Below, one piece after another: positions 35,396 to 45,363 of a stretch of DNA of 64,000 nt. Both the position numbers and the translations under genes were made by a program. The DNA is from Verrucomicrobiota bacterium (GTDB lineage: Bacteria > Verrucomicrobiota > Verrucomicrobiia > Limisphaerales > JADJPG01). The notes under the pieces are model-generated. The model was not told where the DNA came from and searched no databases. It saw only the letters and a program-made list of their open reading frames with translations. The stretch's first letter is position 1, and each line of letters begins with the position of its first letter. Location: NCBI GenBank assembly GCA_016713365.1, contig JADJPG010000003.1, positions 139,894 through 203,893 of the forward strand, read 5' to 3'.

Positions 35396-38300
35396 TTGAA
35401 AAACACTCGGCTTACTCTGGCGCTGTTCGCGGCGGTCGTTTCAGCCACGTTCCTCATTCCCACGCTCTCGCGCGCGCAGATCCAGGCTTCCACGTCGGTT
35501 CTCCTGACCATCGAAGGCAAGGTCGAGGTGACCACTGCCGCCGCGCCCGCCTGGAAGCCGGCTCAGACCAACCAAGCGCTCAGCGTCGGCGATCGCATTC
35601 GCACGGGCGTGCGCAGCCGCGCGACACTGCGGCTCGCCGACCAGACTGTGCTGCGCGTGAACGAGCTCACGCTCCTCGAAATCCGCCCGACCGCCACTGA
35701 CGCGAAGCGCCCGGGCCTGGACCTCCGTTCCGGCTCGACCTATTTCTTCAACCGCGGTCGCCCGACCGATACCGACTTCCGCACGCCCGTGGCTTCCGGG
35801 GCGATTCGCGGAACGGAGTTTCACCTCGCCGTGGCCGAAGGTGATGGCCGCACCGTGCTGACGTTGCTCGACGGCGAAGTCGCGCTGAACAATTCCGAAG
35901 GCGATCTGGCCCTGACGAGCGGCGAGCAAGCCACCGTGGAGCCCGGCCAGGCGCCGCGCAAAACCGCCGTGCTCGATGTCACCAGCATCATCCAATGGTG
36001 CCTCTATTACCCAGCCATCCTCGACCTGGACGACATTCGCCTCGACAAAGACACTCGGGCGGCGCTTGCCGATTCTCTCGCCGCATATCGCACCGGCGAT
36101 CTGCTGCAAGCCCTGAGCCTTTATCCGGAAACCCGCCAGCCGTCGTCCGATGCCGAACGCGTGTACCGAGCCGCGTTGTTGCTCGCCGTCGGAAAAGTCA
36201 GCGAAGCCGAGACTGCACTCGGGAGTGTCCCATCCGCGTCTTCAACCGCCGACGCGTTGCGCAAGTTGATCGCCACCGTCACCGGACGGGAGCCGAAAAC
36301 GAATCGCGCACCATCTACCACCACGGATTGGATGGCGGAGTCCTACTTCCAACAAGCCCAGTCGAGAATCGACCTCGCGCTCGCCGCTGCGCGCACCGCG
36401 GCCGCGCAGTCACCGCAATCCGGCTTCGCCGCTGTTCGCGTGGCGGAACTCGAATTCAGCGCCGGCAATACCGACGCGGCTTTGTCCGAACTCAATCGCG
36501 GCCTCGCCCTCTCACCGCGCAATGCACAGGCGCTCGCGCTGCGTGGGTTCCTGCTCTCGGCGAAGAACAAAACCACGGCGGCCCTCGACGCCTTCGAGCA
36601 AGCCATCGCCGCCGACGGCGCGCTCGGCAACGCCTGGCTGGGCCGCGGCTTAGTTCGCATTCGCCAGGGCGATCGTCGTGGTGGATTGGCGGACTTGCAG
36701 GTCGCTGCGACATTGGAACCCAAGCGCGCCGCCCTCCGCAGCTATCTCGGCAAGGCCTACAGTCACGCGTGGGACAACACCCGCGCCACCAAGGAACTCG
36801 CCCTCGCGCGCAAGATGGACCCGAACGATCCCACCGCCTGGCTTTATTCCGCGCTGGTGGAACAGGAGGAGAACCAGATCAACACCGCCGTCCGCGACCT
36901 CGAACAATCCAAGACACTGAACAACAACCGTAGCGTCTACCGCTCGAGCGTGCTGCTCGATCAGGACCAGTCCGTCCGCAGCGCGAATCTCGCCTCGATG
37001 TATCGCGACGCCGGCTTGAACGACGTCGGCGTGCGCGAAGCCTCCCGCGCTGTGAACTACGACTACGCGAATTACTCAGCCCACCTCTTTCTCGCCAACA
37101 GCTACGACGCCATCCGCGATCCGAAGCTGATCAATCTCCGCTACGAAACGCCGTGGTTGAGCGAACAGCTCATCGCGAACCTGCTCGCTCCGGTTGGCGC
37201 GGTGTCGCTCTCGCGAAACATTTCGCAGCAGGAATACTCGCGATTCTTCGAAGGCAACCGCGTCGGACTGAGTTCCAGCACGGAGTATTTCAGCTCGGGC
37301 GACTGGGCGCAGCGCGCCTCGCAATTCGGCACGCTCGGCGACACCAGTTACGCGCTCGATGTGGATTACCGCACGGAGAACGGCCAGCGTCCGAACAACG
37401 ACTTCGAGCGGCTCACCTTGTCCGGCAAGTTCAAGCAACAGCTCACACCGGCGGACAGCGTGTTTGTGCAGGTGCTCGGCTTTGGCGGCGATTCCGGTGA
37501 CCTCGCGCAATACTACGATCAGGGTAACGCCAGCGGCACACAGCGGGTCAAAGAGATTCAGGCCGCGAACGTCTTCGTGGGCTACCATCACGAATGGGAT
37601 CCGGGCTCGCACACCTTGGTGCTCGCCGGCCGGCTCGATGATGAGTTCCGGTTCCGTGGCCAGTCGCGCATCAACAATCTCACGCGCAATCCTTCCGGCC
37701 AGGTGACCGGCGGCTTCGGGTCGCTCTACGCGGTGGACTACGAAAGCGACTTCTACGCCTACACTGCCGAGCTCCAGCACATCCTCGATCGCGGCCCGCA
37801 CACTTTCATCGTCGGCGGACGTCATCAGAGCGGGCGGAATGAAACCGTCGCCGTTTCGCCAGCCGTGCAGGACATCGAGAGCGATCTCGAGCGCAGCACC
37901 ATCTACGGCTATTACCACTGGCAAATCTTCGAGCCGTTGAAGCTGATGGCAGGATTGAGCTACGACCATCTCGACTTCCCGGAAAACAACGATCTCCCGC
38001 CGTTCTCCAGCGAGCAGCGCACCGAAGAACAAGTTTCGCCCAAGGCCGGGTTCTACTACACGCCGCTCAAGGACACGACGATTCGCGGCGCCTACACTCG
38101 CTCGCTTGGCGGCTTGTTCTACGACGGCAGCGTGCGTCTCGAACCGACGCAGGTGGGAGGTTTCAATCAGGCGTTCCGCAGTGTGATTCCCGAATCTGTC
38201 GTCGGTCTTGTGCCGGGATCGGAGTTTGAAACCTTCGGCCTCGCGCTCGACCAAAACTTCGCGACCGGCACCTACGTCAGCATCGCCGCGGAACAGTTGA

Positions 38301-38836
38301 ACTCCTCCGCGCGACGCAGCATCGGCGCGTTGGATCTTCAGTTCCTCGGTCCGGCCATTCCTTCAAGCATCCCGGACCGCATCGAGTTCGAGGAGCGTTC
38401 CCTGACGTTCTCGTTGCACCAGCTCATCGGGAAGCACTGGTCATTCGGCGCGAGCTATCGCGTGACGGACGCCGACCTGAGCGAGCACACGAGCGGCTTA
38501 ACCCCGGGGCTCGCAGCGGCGATGGACCGCGATTGGGAAGCCACGTTGCACCAGGTTCGCCTCGCCGGAACTCTGAACCTGCCGTGCGGATTCTTTGCTT
38601 CGGCAGGCACGGTCTGGAGCCAGCAATCGAATCGCGGTTACTCGCCGGACATTCCGGGCGACGACTTCTGGCAGTTCAACGCCTACGTCGGTTACCGATT
38701 CCTGAAACGTCACGCCGAGCTGCGCCTCGGCCTGCTGAACATTGGCGACACCGACTACCGCCTCAATCCGCTCACCCTCTACTCCGAACTGCCGCGCGAA
38801 CGCACTCTGGCCGCGCGATTCCAGTTCGGGTTCTGA
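35396..38836 (+). CDS. FecR-domain, TPR and outer-membrane beta-barrel fusion protein
   Basis: About 1146 residues from a TTG that gives an ideal signal peptide (KNTRLTLALFAAVVSATFL, cleaved near SRAQ); the frame is open back to 35318. A FecR domain (about 30-160: LSVGDRIRTGVRSRATLRLA, FRTPVASGAIRGTEFHLAV, LLDGEVAL) is followed by TPR-like repeats (about 230-570: ALRGFLLSAKNKTTAALDAF and similar). A long TonB-receptor-like beta-barrel (about 610-1146) ends FQFGF with the terminal Phe of outer membrane barrels. It probably sits in the outer membrane with its FecR and TPR parts in the periplasm. A CHASE2 cyclase gene follows 30 bp later, implying a joint sensing role. Confidence 0.8.
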   Translation: MKNTRLTLALFAAVVSATFLIPTLSRAQIQASTSVLLTIEGKVEVTTAAAPAWKPAQTNQALSVGDRIRTGVRSRATLRLADQTVLRVNELTLLEIRPTATDAKRPGLDLRSGSTYFFNRGRPTDTDFRTPVASGAIRGTEFHLAVAEGDGRTVLTLLDGEVALNNSEGDLALTSGEQATVEPGQAPRKTAVLDVTSIIQWCLYYPAILDLDDIRLDKDTRAALADSLAAYRTGDLLQALSLYPETRQPSSDAERVYRAALLLAVGKVSEAETALGSVPSASSTADALRKLIATVTGREPKTNRAPSTTTDWMAESYFQQAQSRIDLALAAARTAAAQSPQSGFAAVRVAELEFSAGNTDAALSELNRGLALSPRNAQALALRGFLLSAKNKTTAALDAFEQAIAADGALGNAWLGRGLVRIRQGDRRGGLADLQVAATLEPKRAALRSYLGKAYSHAWDNTRATKELALARKMDPNDPTAWLYSALVEQEENQINTAVRDLEQSKTLNNNRSVYRSSVLLDQDQSVRSANLASMYRDAGLNDVGVREASRAVNYDYANYSAHLFLANSYDAIRDPKLINLRYETPWLSEQLIANLLAPVGAVSLSRNISQQEYSRFFEGNRVGLSSSTEYFSSGDWAQRASQFGTLGDTSYALDVDYRTENGQRPNNDFERLTLSGKFKQQLTPADSVFVQVLGFGGDSGDLAQYYDQGNASGTQRVKEIQAANVFVGYHHEWDPGSHTLVLAGRLDDEFRFRGQSRINNLTRNPSGQVTGGFGSLYAVDYESDFYAYTAELQHILDRGPHTFIVGGRHQSGRNETVAVSPAVQDIESDLERSTIYGYYHWQIFEPLKLMAGLSYDHLDFPENNDLPPFSSEQRTEEQVSPKAGFYYTPLKDTTIRGAYTRSLGGLFYDGSVRLEPTQVGGFNQAFRSVIPESVVGLVPGSEFETFGLALDQNFATGTYVSIAAEQLNSSARRSIGALDLQFLGPAIPSSIPDRIEFEERSLTFSLHQLIGKHWSFGASYRVTDADLSEHTSGLTPGLAAAMDRDWEATLHQVRLAGTLNLPCGFFASAGTVWSQQSNRGYSPDIPGDDFWQFNAYVGYRFLKRHAELRLGLLNIGDTDYRLNPLTLYSELPRERTLAARFQFGF

Positions 38837-38866
38837 AACGGCGCTCTTGCGCAACATTCCCCTGCC

Positions 38867-40888
38867 GTGGGCCTCATCAAAAATTTCAAACCACAGGGAT
38901 GGGGTGGAACGATCGGGGCGCTGCTCGCGGTTTTGGCCGGGCTTGCCGTTTATCAAAATCCTTGGAGCCGGCTGCTGGAGAACTCCAGCTATGACCTGCT
39001 GTTCCTGCCGCAAAAAGTCGTGCCTCCGGAGGATGTGGTCATCGTCTACCTCGATGAGGATTCCCACAAGGAACTGGGGCAGAAGTTTAATCAGCCATGG
39101 GACAGAAATCTTCACGGCCGGCTCGTTGAGCGAATGACAGCCGCGGGTGCGAAGGCAGTGGTATTTGACATCGTGTTCAGCGATCTCGGCCCTGACCGCG
39201 CCGCTGACCACTATTTCGCCGCCGCCATGGAGTCCAACAAGCGGGTGGTGCTCGCGGCCGACAGCGTGTCTGCCGCATACGGAGTGGATGGTGTCGCCGC
39301 CCAGTCCATCACGCCACCGCTGGAAATGTTTTCCGTGGCAGCCGCAAGCGTCGGTTCAGCGGAAATGGCTCCCGACCATGACATGACGATACGACGACAT
39401 CTGCCGGCGATGCGAGATGACCTGCTGCCAGGCCTCAGCTGGGCCGCGGCACAGCTCGTGAAGGCCCCGGTCACGGAAACCGAGGCCTCCCGGCTCGAAC
39501 AACGATGGGTCCACTACTACGGCCCGCCAGCGACAATTCCAAATCTGAGTTACTACCGGGCGCTGTCGTATGAAGAGACCGACAACGGCCTCTTTCGCGA
39601 CAAGGTCGTCTTCGTCGGAGCCCGGATGTTCACCAAATTCTCCGGCGAACGGAAAGACGAGTATCGCACCCCTTACTCCTCCTGGATGCTACAGAAACTC
39701 TTCATGTCAGGAGTGGAAATTCAGGCCACCATCTTTCTCAATCTGATCCGGGGCGACTGGTTGAACCGCCTGCCGTTGTCGACGGAACGCTGGGCGCTCA
39801 CGCTGGTCGGGTTCCTTGCCGGATTCGGACTGGCAAGGCTACGGCCCGCAATTGCCGTTGGCACCGCGTTGCTCGGCGCCGCAGCGGTAATGATCATGGC
39901 ATGGTTCCTCTGCACAACTTCGCGAGTCTGCTTTCCCTGGCTCATCGTCGTCGTGGTTCAGATACCGTTGGCCCTGCTCTGGGCGATTACCTTCAACACA
40001 CTTCGCCTCTACTTCGAGAATCGCCTGCTCGGCGTCACCCTCGGCCAGCATCTCTCGCCCAGCCGCGTGAAACAGCTGCTCAAGACGCGCGACGTGCTGC
40101 ATCCGGGCGCGGAGAAAACCGAGCTCAGCATCATGTTCACGGACATCGCGGACTTCAGCGTGATCTCCGAGCACATGGATTCCGACGAGCTGGCGCGTTT
40201 GATGAACGATTACTTCGAGGCCGCGATTTCGTGCGTGCACGAGACGGACGGTTTCCTCGTGAAGCTCATCGGCGACGCGCTCTTCGTCATCTGGAACGCG
40301 CCCATCGCCCAGCCCGATCACCGCGAACGCGCCGCCCGCACCGCCCTGCTATTGCAGCAACGACTCGTCGCGTTCACCGGCGCGAAGAACGACCGAGCGC
40401 TCCGCACACGCATTGGTCTTCACACTGGCGTCGCCAACGTCGGCAACTTCGGCAGCACGACACGATTCGACTACACGGCCATCGGTGAAAACATCAACCT
40501 CGCCTCGCGCATGGAGGGCTTGAACAAGCATCTCGGCACCGGCGTGCTGGCCACCGGCGAAACCGCCGCTCCACTCGATGGTCTCGTGGACATGCGGATG
40601 CTCGGTCACTTCCGTTTGAAAGGCTTCCAGCGCGCCGTGGCCGTGCATGAAATTCTGGGTCCGGCATCGAACGCTGAAACCACGCGTCCGTGGCGGGAGA
40701 CGTTCGCGCAAGGTTTGCGACACTTTCAGCAGAGAGAGATGGACCGCGCCCGCGAAGCCTTCGTTCGCACACTGGAGCTGCGCCCGGACGACGGCCCGTC
40801 CTTGTTCTATATCGGGATGATGGAGGAACTGGTGCCGGAACTCATCGCCGACGACTGGCACGGAGAAGTCGACATCAAGGAGAAGTGA
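38867..40888 (+). CDS. CHASE2-domain adenylate/guanylate cyclase
   Basis: 673 residues from GTG. One N-terminal membrane segment (GALLAVLAGLAVY), a periplasmic CHASE2 sensor (about 35-300: VIVYLDEDSHKELGQ, FDIVFSD, KVVFVGA) and three more helices (about 305-390) lead to a class III nucleotide cyclase catalytic domain (about 418-595). Metal-binding Asp residues are in SIMFTDIADFS and LVKLIGDALFVIWN (with the substrate Lys), and the transition-state Asn and Arg in YTAIGENINLASRME. A short TPR-like tail follows. It should make cAMP in response to an envelope signal. Downstream partner of the FecR-barrel gene. Confidence 0.9.
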   Translation: MGLIKNFKPQGWGGTIGALLAVLAGLAVYQNPWSRLLENSSYDLLFLPQKVVPPEDVVIVYLDEDSHKELGQKFNQPWDRNLHGRLVERMTAAGAKAVVFDIVFSDLGPDRAADHYFAAAMESNKRVVLAADSVSAAYGVDGVAAQSITPPLEMFSVAAASVGSAEMAPDHDMTIRRHLPAMRDDLLPGLSWAAAQLVKAPVTETEASRLEQRWVHYYGPPATIPNLSYYRALSYEETDNGLFRDKVVFVGARMFTKFSGERKDEYRTPYSSWMLQKLFMSGVEIQATIFLNLIRGDWLNRLPLSTERWALTLVGFLAGFGLARLRPAIAVGTALLGAAAVMIMAWFLCTTSRVCFPWLIVVVVQIPLALLWAITFNTLRLYFENRLLGVTLGQHLSPSRVKQLLKTRDVLHPGAEKTELSIMFTDIADFSVISEHMDSDELARLMNDYFEAAISCVHETDGFLVKLIGDALFVIWNAPIAQPDHRERAARTALLLQQRLVAFTGAKNDRALRTRIGLHTGVANVGNFGSTTRFDYTAIGENINLASRMEGLNKHLGTGVLATGETAAPLDGLVDMRMLGHFRLKGFQRAVAVHEILGPASNAETTRPWRETFAQGLRHFQQREMDRAREAFVRTLELRPDDGPSLFYIGMMEELVPELIADDWHGEVDIKEK

Positions 40889-40912
40889 ACCACCGTCGCG
40901 CAACCTCGACCT

Positions 40913-41647
40913 TCAGGCCGCTTTGTCGTTCTTCGCCTGATCGTTTTTGAGATAGCCCGCAAAGAAGCTTTCGATGTCGTCGAAGAAATCGTCCGAGATC
41001 GACATCCCGGTCAGGCCGGCGAGGCAATCGAGACTCACCAGTGCGTTCAGGCTCGCGTCCGCGGTGTTAATGCCCGCGATCCGCTTTCCGAAGGCGGCGT
41101 TTACCGCGTTGAGGTCCTTGCAGGTGGCCAGAAGATTCTCCAGCTCCCAGTCCGGCGCGAGCCCATGCTTCCAGCGGAAAAACTGTGCGAGCAGATACAT
41201 CGACACGACCCGGAAGAACGTCTCGTCCGCCGTGGCAAAGGGCAGATGCGTGAAGACGAGCGGACGGAGCTTGTCGAGGATCGGGCAGCCCGACGTGACC
41301 ATGTGCAGTCCCATCAGCGACGTCGCCACTTCTTGCAGCGAAGCCGTCTTGTTGTAGGTGCGATTTGGCGTCCGCACCACGACGTCCGCCTTCTCGTAGG
41401 AAACGGAGTTCTTGAACGACTCGACGATTTCCACCATCGCCGCCGCCGCCGGACACCGCGCGTGCTTGGAAGGATCCAGCGGACAATTCGGGCACTGCTG
41501 AAAGCCGAGCTTGGTCCACTCAGGCAACGGCTCAGCAATCTTGGACACCAGCCCCATGGTCAACCGATCGAGCCGTACAACATGGCGCTTCCGCTCTCCA
41601 CTGGAAAGCGTCAGCTCATACTCGATGGCAATGCAGTCTTCGGCCAT
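40913..41647 (-). CDS. DUF6901-like protein with a Cys/His cluster
   Basis: 244 residues, soluble. It starts with a beta-rich segment (CIAIEYELTLSSGERKR) and then a striking FQQCPNCPLDP followed by HARCPAAAAM (about 48-70). The Cys-x2-Cys, His and Cys could bind a metal or an iron-sulfur centre. The C-terminal part is helical (MYLLAQFFRWKHGL, LENLLATCKDLNAVN). I place it tentatively in DUF6901, whose function is unknown. It is convergent with the cyclase gene (24 bp apart) and divergent from the DUF6797 gene, so no operon partner is visible. Confidence 0.6.
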   Translation of the reverse strand: MAEDCIAIEYELTLSSGERKRHVVRLDRLTMGLVSKIAEPLPEWTKLGFQQCPNCPLDPSKHARCPAAAAMVEIVESFKNSVSYEKADVVVRTPNRTYNKTASLQEVATSLMGLHMVTSGCPILDKLRPLVFTHLPFATADETFFRVVSMYLLAQFFRWKHGLAPDWELENLLATCKDLNAVNAAFGKRIAGINTADASLNALVSLDCLAGLTGMSISDDFFDDIESFFAGYLKNDQAKNDKAA

Positions 41648-41784
41648 GTGCCAAGATTATCGGATGATTCACCCGTCGCTAAACGGGGTCTGTTCCGGTT
41701 TGCGCAGATGCCCGCACCGGCCTTAATGGAACTCCGCTTGACTCGCGTTGAATGGAACCGCTTCACTCGCGTCAGCTTGATCCC

Positions 41785-44037
41785 ATGACTCTCTCGATTG
41801 CTCCTTTGGTCCGTGCGACGCTGCCCGCAGCAGTCACGTTCCTCACTGCGATTCAACTCCTCGCGCAGCCCGCCGGCCAGCCGCTTGCCTCTGGACGCGA
41901 GCCCGGCACGCAGGTCGAGAAGGATTGGGTCGACAATCGCTGGAGCCGCACGGACGTAGGCCCGTTCCTCGCCTCGAATCTCGAAACGCCCGGCGCGAAC
42001 ATCGCCAAGGGACTTTCCATCAAAGTGGGTGCGAACGCTGAAGCTTCCGTCGCCTACGACACCGCCGCGTGCGCGTGGCGTGCCGGCTGGACCGGTGGGT
42101 TTCTGAAGTTCGATGCCGGCCGCTTCGGCTTGATCGGCGCGCCCAAGATCAGCGGGACCGTCAGCTTCGCAGGCGGGAAGGACGCGGGCTGGCAAGGCGT
42201 CAACGCCCGTTACACCGGCCTTCATCTCAGCGGCAATCGCGTCGTGCTCGAATACACGCTCGACGACATTCGCGTGCTTGAATCGCCGTGGTTCGAGGGC
42301 AGCGTCGATGCGCCCGCATTCAGCCGCACCTTCGAGATTAGCCCCAGCATGAAGGAGCTCACGCTCGCGCTGAATTCTCCTTCGAAGAACGCCAACGCCG
42401 CCGAGGCCACAGCGCGCCGTTCCATCAGCAATGAGTCAGTGTCCCTGCGTCACGGCACGAACACGCTGCAACTCGCGCTCAGCGGCACGACCGCCGAAAT
42501 CGAGCAGCGCGCGAATGGCCAGGTGCTCATCCATTTCCCCGCCAGCGACGCTCCTCGCAAAGTCGCGCTCGCCTTCGCCGTCACGCCCAGCGGCTCGTCG
42601 CCCGCGCTCGAGTCGTGGCTGAGAAAATCATCGCCGCCCGCCAATCTTGCCGCGCTCGCGCAGCCCGGCCCAGCGCGGTGGTTGCCCGAGTTGAAGACCG
42701 TCGGCCAGCGTGGGCTCGATTCCGACATCTTCGCCGTGGACACGCTCACCGTGCCCTACGCGAATCCATGGAACGCGCTCTTCTTCCTCGCTGGCGTCGA
42801 CTTCACCCCGGACGGCGCCGCCTACGCTTGCACGATTCACGGCGATGTCTGGCGCGTCACCGGTATCGACGACAAGCTCGGCTCGCTGAGCTGGAAACGT
42901 TTCGCCACCGGACTCTTTCAACCGCTCGGATTGAAGGTTCGCGATGGCGAAGTGTTCGTGCTCGGCCGCGACCAAATTACCCGCCTGAAGGATCTCAACG
43001 GCGATGGCGAGGCTGACTTCTACGAAAGCTTCTGCAATCTCATCCAGACTTCGACCGGCGGGCACGACTACGTCACCAGCTTGGAGAAGGACGACGCGGG
43101 CAATTTCTACTACGCCGATCCCGTTGGTGCGCATCGCGTCAGTCGCGATGGTCGCACGAAGGAGATTCTCGGCACCGGCTTCCGCAATCCGAACGGACTC
43201 GGCGCGAGTCCCGATGGCAAAATCATCACCGCCGCGCCGCAGCAAGGCACTTGGACGCCATCGTCGCAAATCTGCGCCATCCAGCCCGGCGGCTACTACG
43301 GCTACGGCGGTCCGAAGATTACGCCCGGCCGCCCGCTCGGCTACGACCTGCCGCTGTGCTGGATTCCCCACGGCATCGACAACTCCAGCGGCAGCCAGGT
43401 CTGGGTGCCACAGGACAAGTGGGGACCGTTCGCCGGCCAGATGCTACACCTGCTCTGGGGTCGCTGCGGCGCCATGCTCGTGCTGCGCGACGCCGTGGAT
43501 GGCGTGAATCAAGGCGCGGTCATTCCCCTTTCCATCAAGCTGCTCTCCGGACCGAACCGCGGATCGTTCCACGCGAAGGATGGCCACCTCTACATCGCCG
43601 GCAGCACCGGCTGGCAGACGAGCGCGGTGAAAGACGGCGCGCTGCAACGCGTGCGCTTCACCGGCAAGTCCGTCCGCCTGCCCGTCGCGTGGCACGCGCA
43701 CAGCAACGGTCTCACGCTCACCTTCAGCCAACCGCTCGATCGCGCCGCCGCGGAAGACGCCGGCAGCTACGCCATCCACCAGTGGAATTATCGCTACTCC
43801 TCCGCCTACGGCTCCAAGGACTGGTCCGTCGCCGATCCACAGAAGGAAGGGCGCGATGACGTGGTCGTGAAATCCGCGAAGCTCTCTGCTGATGGCAAAA
43901 CGGTCTTCCTCGAAACCGCGCCCCTCCAGCCGGTGATGCAGATGGAAATCAAATACAGTCTCAATACCGCCAACGGTGCCGCAATGAAGAACCAGCTCTG
44001 GCTCACGCTCAACAAGCTCGACGCTGCGAAACGCTGA
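41785..44037 (+). CDS. DUF6797 domain-containing secreted protein
   Basis: 750 residues with a signal peptide (LPAAVTFLTAIQLLAQ). The N-terminal DUF6797 domain is clear: DNRWSRTDVGPFLASNLETP (about 50-70), IAKGLSIKVG, RAGWTGGFLKFD and VLESPWFEG. A propeller-like region follows (about 290-600: VDTLTVPYANPWNALFFLAG, DFTPDGAAYACTIHGDVWRV, GTGFRNPNGLG), then a beta domain and an Ig-like end. The family is abundant in Planctomycetota and Verrucomicrobiota polysaccharide-utilisation regions, often beside heme c or PQQ-type dehydrogenases, but is uncharacterised. The ATG at 41785 is preferred to the one 33 bp upstream because it opens the signal peptide. Confidence 0.85.
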   Translation: MTLSIAPLVRATLPAAVTFLTAIQLLAQPAGQPLASGREPGTQVEKDWVDNRWSRTDVGPFLASNLETPGANIAKGLSIKVGANAEASVAYDTAACAWRAGWTGGFLKFDAGRFGLIGAPKISGTVSFAGGKDAGWQGVNARYTGLHLSGNRVVLEYTLDDIRVLESPWFEGSVDAPAFSRTFEISPSMKELTLALNSPSKNANAAEATARRSISNESVSLRHGTNTLQLALSGTTAEIEQRANGQVLIHFPASDAPRKVALAFAVTPSGSSPALESWLRKSSPPANLAALAQPGPARWLPELKTVGQRGLDSDIFAVDTLTVPYANPWNALFFLAGVDFTPDGAAYACTIHGDVWRVTGIDDKLGSLSWKRFATGLFQPLGLKVRDGEVFVLGRDQITRLKDLNGDGEADFYESFCNLIQTSTGGHDYVTSLEKDDAGNFYYADPVGAHRVSRDGRTKEILGTGFRNPNGLGASPDGKIITAAPQQGTWTPSSQICAIQPGGYYGYGGPKITPGRPLGYDLPLCWIPHGIDNSSGSQVWVPQDKWGPFAGQMLHLLWGRCGAMLVLRDAVDGVNQGAVIPLSIKLLSGPNRGSFHAKDGHLYIAGSTGWQTSAVKDGALQRVRFTGKSVRLPVAWHAHSNGLTLTFSQPLDRAAAEDAGSYAIHQWNYRYSSAYGSKDWSVADPQKEGRDDVVVKSAKLSADGKTVFLETAPLQPVMQMEIKYSLNTANGAAMKNQLWLTLNKLDAAKR

Positions 44038-44060
44038 GTCCGAACTCCACAAGGGAGATC

Positions 44061-44166
44061 CGCTAAACACGCGAATGAACGCGAAAATCAGAAGAGAGAG
44101 AAGACAGAGCCACGGTCCTCGCAGCCGAGTCCGTTTGCTTTCGCGCTTTTTAGCGTATTTTGCGGG
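44061..44166. repeat. intergenic palindromic element, CGCTAAA type
   Basis: Left part CGCTAAACACGCGAATGAAC (44061-44080) followed by GCGAAAA, and right part TTTCGCGCTTTTTAGCGTAT then TTTGCGGG, are related in inverted orientation, so the region can form a long imperfect hairpin. The same element type occurs at 53207-53284. It is non-coding. Confidence 0.6.
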
Positions 44167-44229
44167 CCACTCCACCGTTGCACTTCCTTCTGTTTCCCTG
44201 CTACCAACTCCCAAATCTTACGCCTTGTT

Positions 44230-45357
44230 ATGAAACGAATTTCCCTCGCCCTCGCTCTCGGCCTTGCCTGCGCCGCTGCCCTGCCCGCCGTCGCCGCGCC
44301 CAAGCTCGCGGATTCCATCAAGACCATCCGCGCCGTCGGGCCGGAGGGACTCGGCAATGCGCAAGCCTCCGCCGCGTGGAAGGATATTTCCTCCGCGAAG
44401 GCTTCCGACCTGCCCGCGATCCTCGCCGGCATGGATGGCGCGAATGAACTCGCCTTGAACTGGCTGCGCGCCGCCGTGGACAGCGTCGCCGCCCGCGAAC
44501 TCGCCGCCGGTCGCAAGCTGCCCGTGAGCGCGCTGGAAAAGTTCGTCAACGACACGAAGCACAGTTCGCGCGCGCGCTATCTCGCTTACGATCTGATTCG
44601 CCGCGTGGACTCCGCCAAGGCCGAGAGCTTGATCGCGAAGTTGCAGGATGACCCGAGCACCGAACTCCGCCGCGACGCCGTGCAACGCCAGCTCGATGCC
44701 GCCGCCGCGCTCACCAAGTCCGGCAAGACCAACGACGCCGTCGCGCAGTATCAAACCGCGATCAAATCCGCGCGCGACGCCGACCAGGTCGATGACATCG
44801 CCAAGACCCTGAAGAAGCTCGGTTCGCCCGTGAGTTTGCCGAGCGTGTTCGGCTGGGTGACGGACTGGAAGGTCATCGGGCCGTTCGACAACAAGGATCG
44901 CGCCGGCTTCGAGAAGGTGTTCCCGCCCGAGCAAGGCATCGACCTCGCCGCAGAATACGACGGACTGAATGGCAAGGTGAAGTGGCAGGATTTCAAGACC
45001 ACGGATGATTACGGCATGGTGGACCTAAACAAGCCCCTCGGCGCGCTCAAGGAAGTCACCGGCTACGCCTACGCGGAGTTTCACGCCGACAAGGCGCGGC
45101 CCGTCGAGCTGCGGATCGGTTGCAAGAACGGCTGGAAGGTCTGGCTCAACGGCAAGTATCTCTTCGGGCGCGACGAGTATCACCGCGGCGCGGAGATCGA
45201 CCAGTACCGCCTCGCGGGCGAGTTGAAGCCCGGCAAAAATGTCATCCTCGTGAAGCTGACGCAGAACGAGCAGACCGAGAAGTGGACCGTGGAATGGGAA
45301 TTCCAGATGCGCGTGACCGACGCGCTCGGCACGCCCATCGCCTCGGCGAAGAAGTAG
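44230..45357 (+). CDS. secreted protein with helical N-half and jelly-roll C-half, function unknown
   Basis: 375 residues with a strong signal peptide (SLALALGLACAAALPAVAA). The first half (about 30-195) is alpha-helical with HEAT/TPR-like spacing (AWKDISSAKASDLPAILAGM, ALTKSGKTNDAVAQYQTAIK). The second half starts FGWVTDWKVIGPFDNKDRAG (about 205) and continues with GYAYAEFHADK and CKNGWKVWLNGKYLFGRDEY, the pattern of a galactose-binding-like beta sandwich that often accompanies secreted glycan-active proteins. No catalytic domain. It follows the DUF6797 gene on the same strand but a palindromic element lies between. Confidence 0.7.
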   Translation: MKRISLALALGLACAAALPAVAAPKLADSIKTIRAVGPEGLGNAQASAAWKDISSAKASDLPAILAGMDGANELALNWLRAAVDSVAARELAAGRKLPVSALEKFVNDTKHSSRARYLAYDLIRRVDSAKAESLIAKLQDDPSTELRRDAVQRQLDAAAALTKSGKTNDAVAQYQTAIKSARDADQVDDIAKTLKKLGSPVSLPSVFGWVTDWKVIGPFDNKDRAGFEKVFPPEQGIDLAAEYDGLNGKVKWQDFKTTDDYGMVDLNKPLGALKEVTGYAYAEFHADKARPVELRIGCKNGWKVWLNGKYLFGRDEYHRGAEIDQYRLAGELKPGKNVILVKLTQNEQTEKWTVEWEFQMRVTDALGTPIASAKK

Positions 45358-45363
45358 GCCGCC

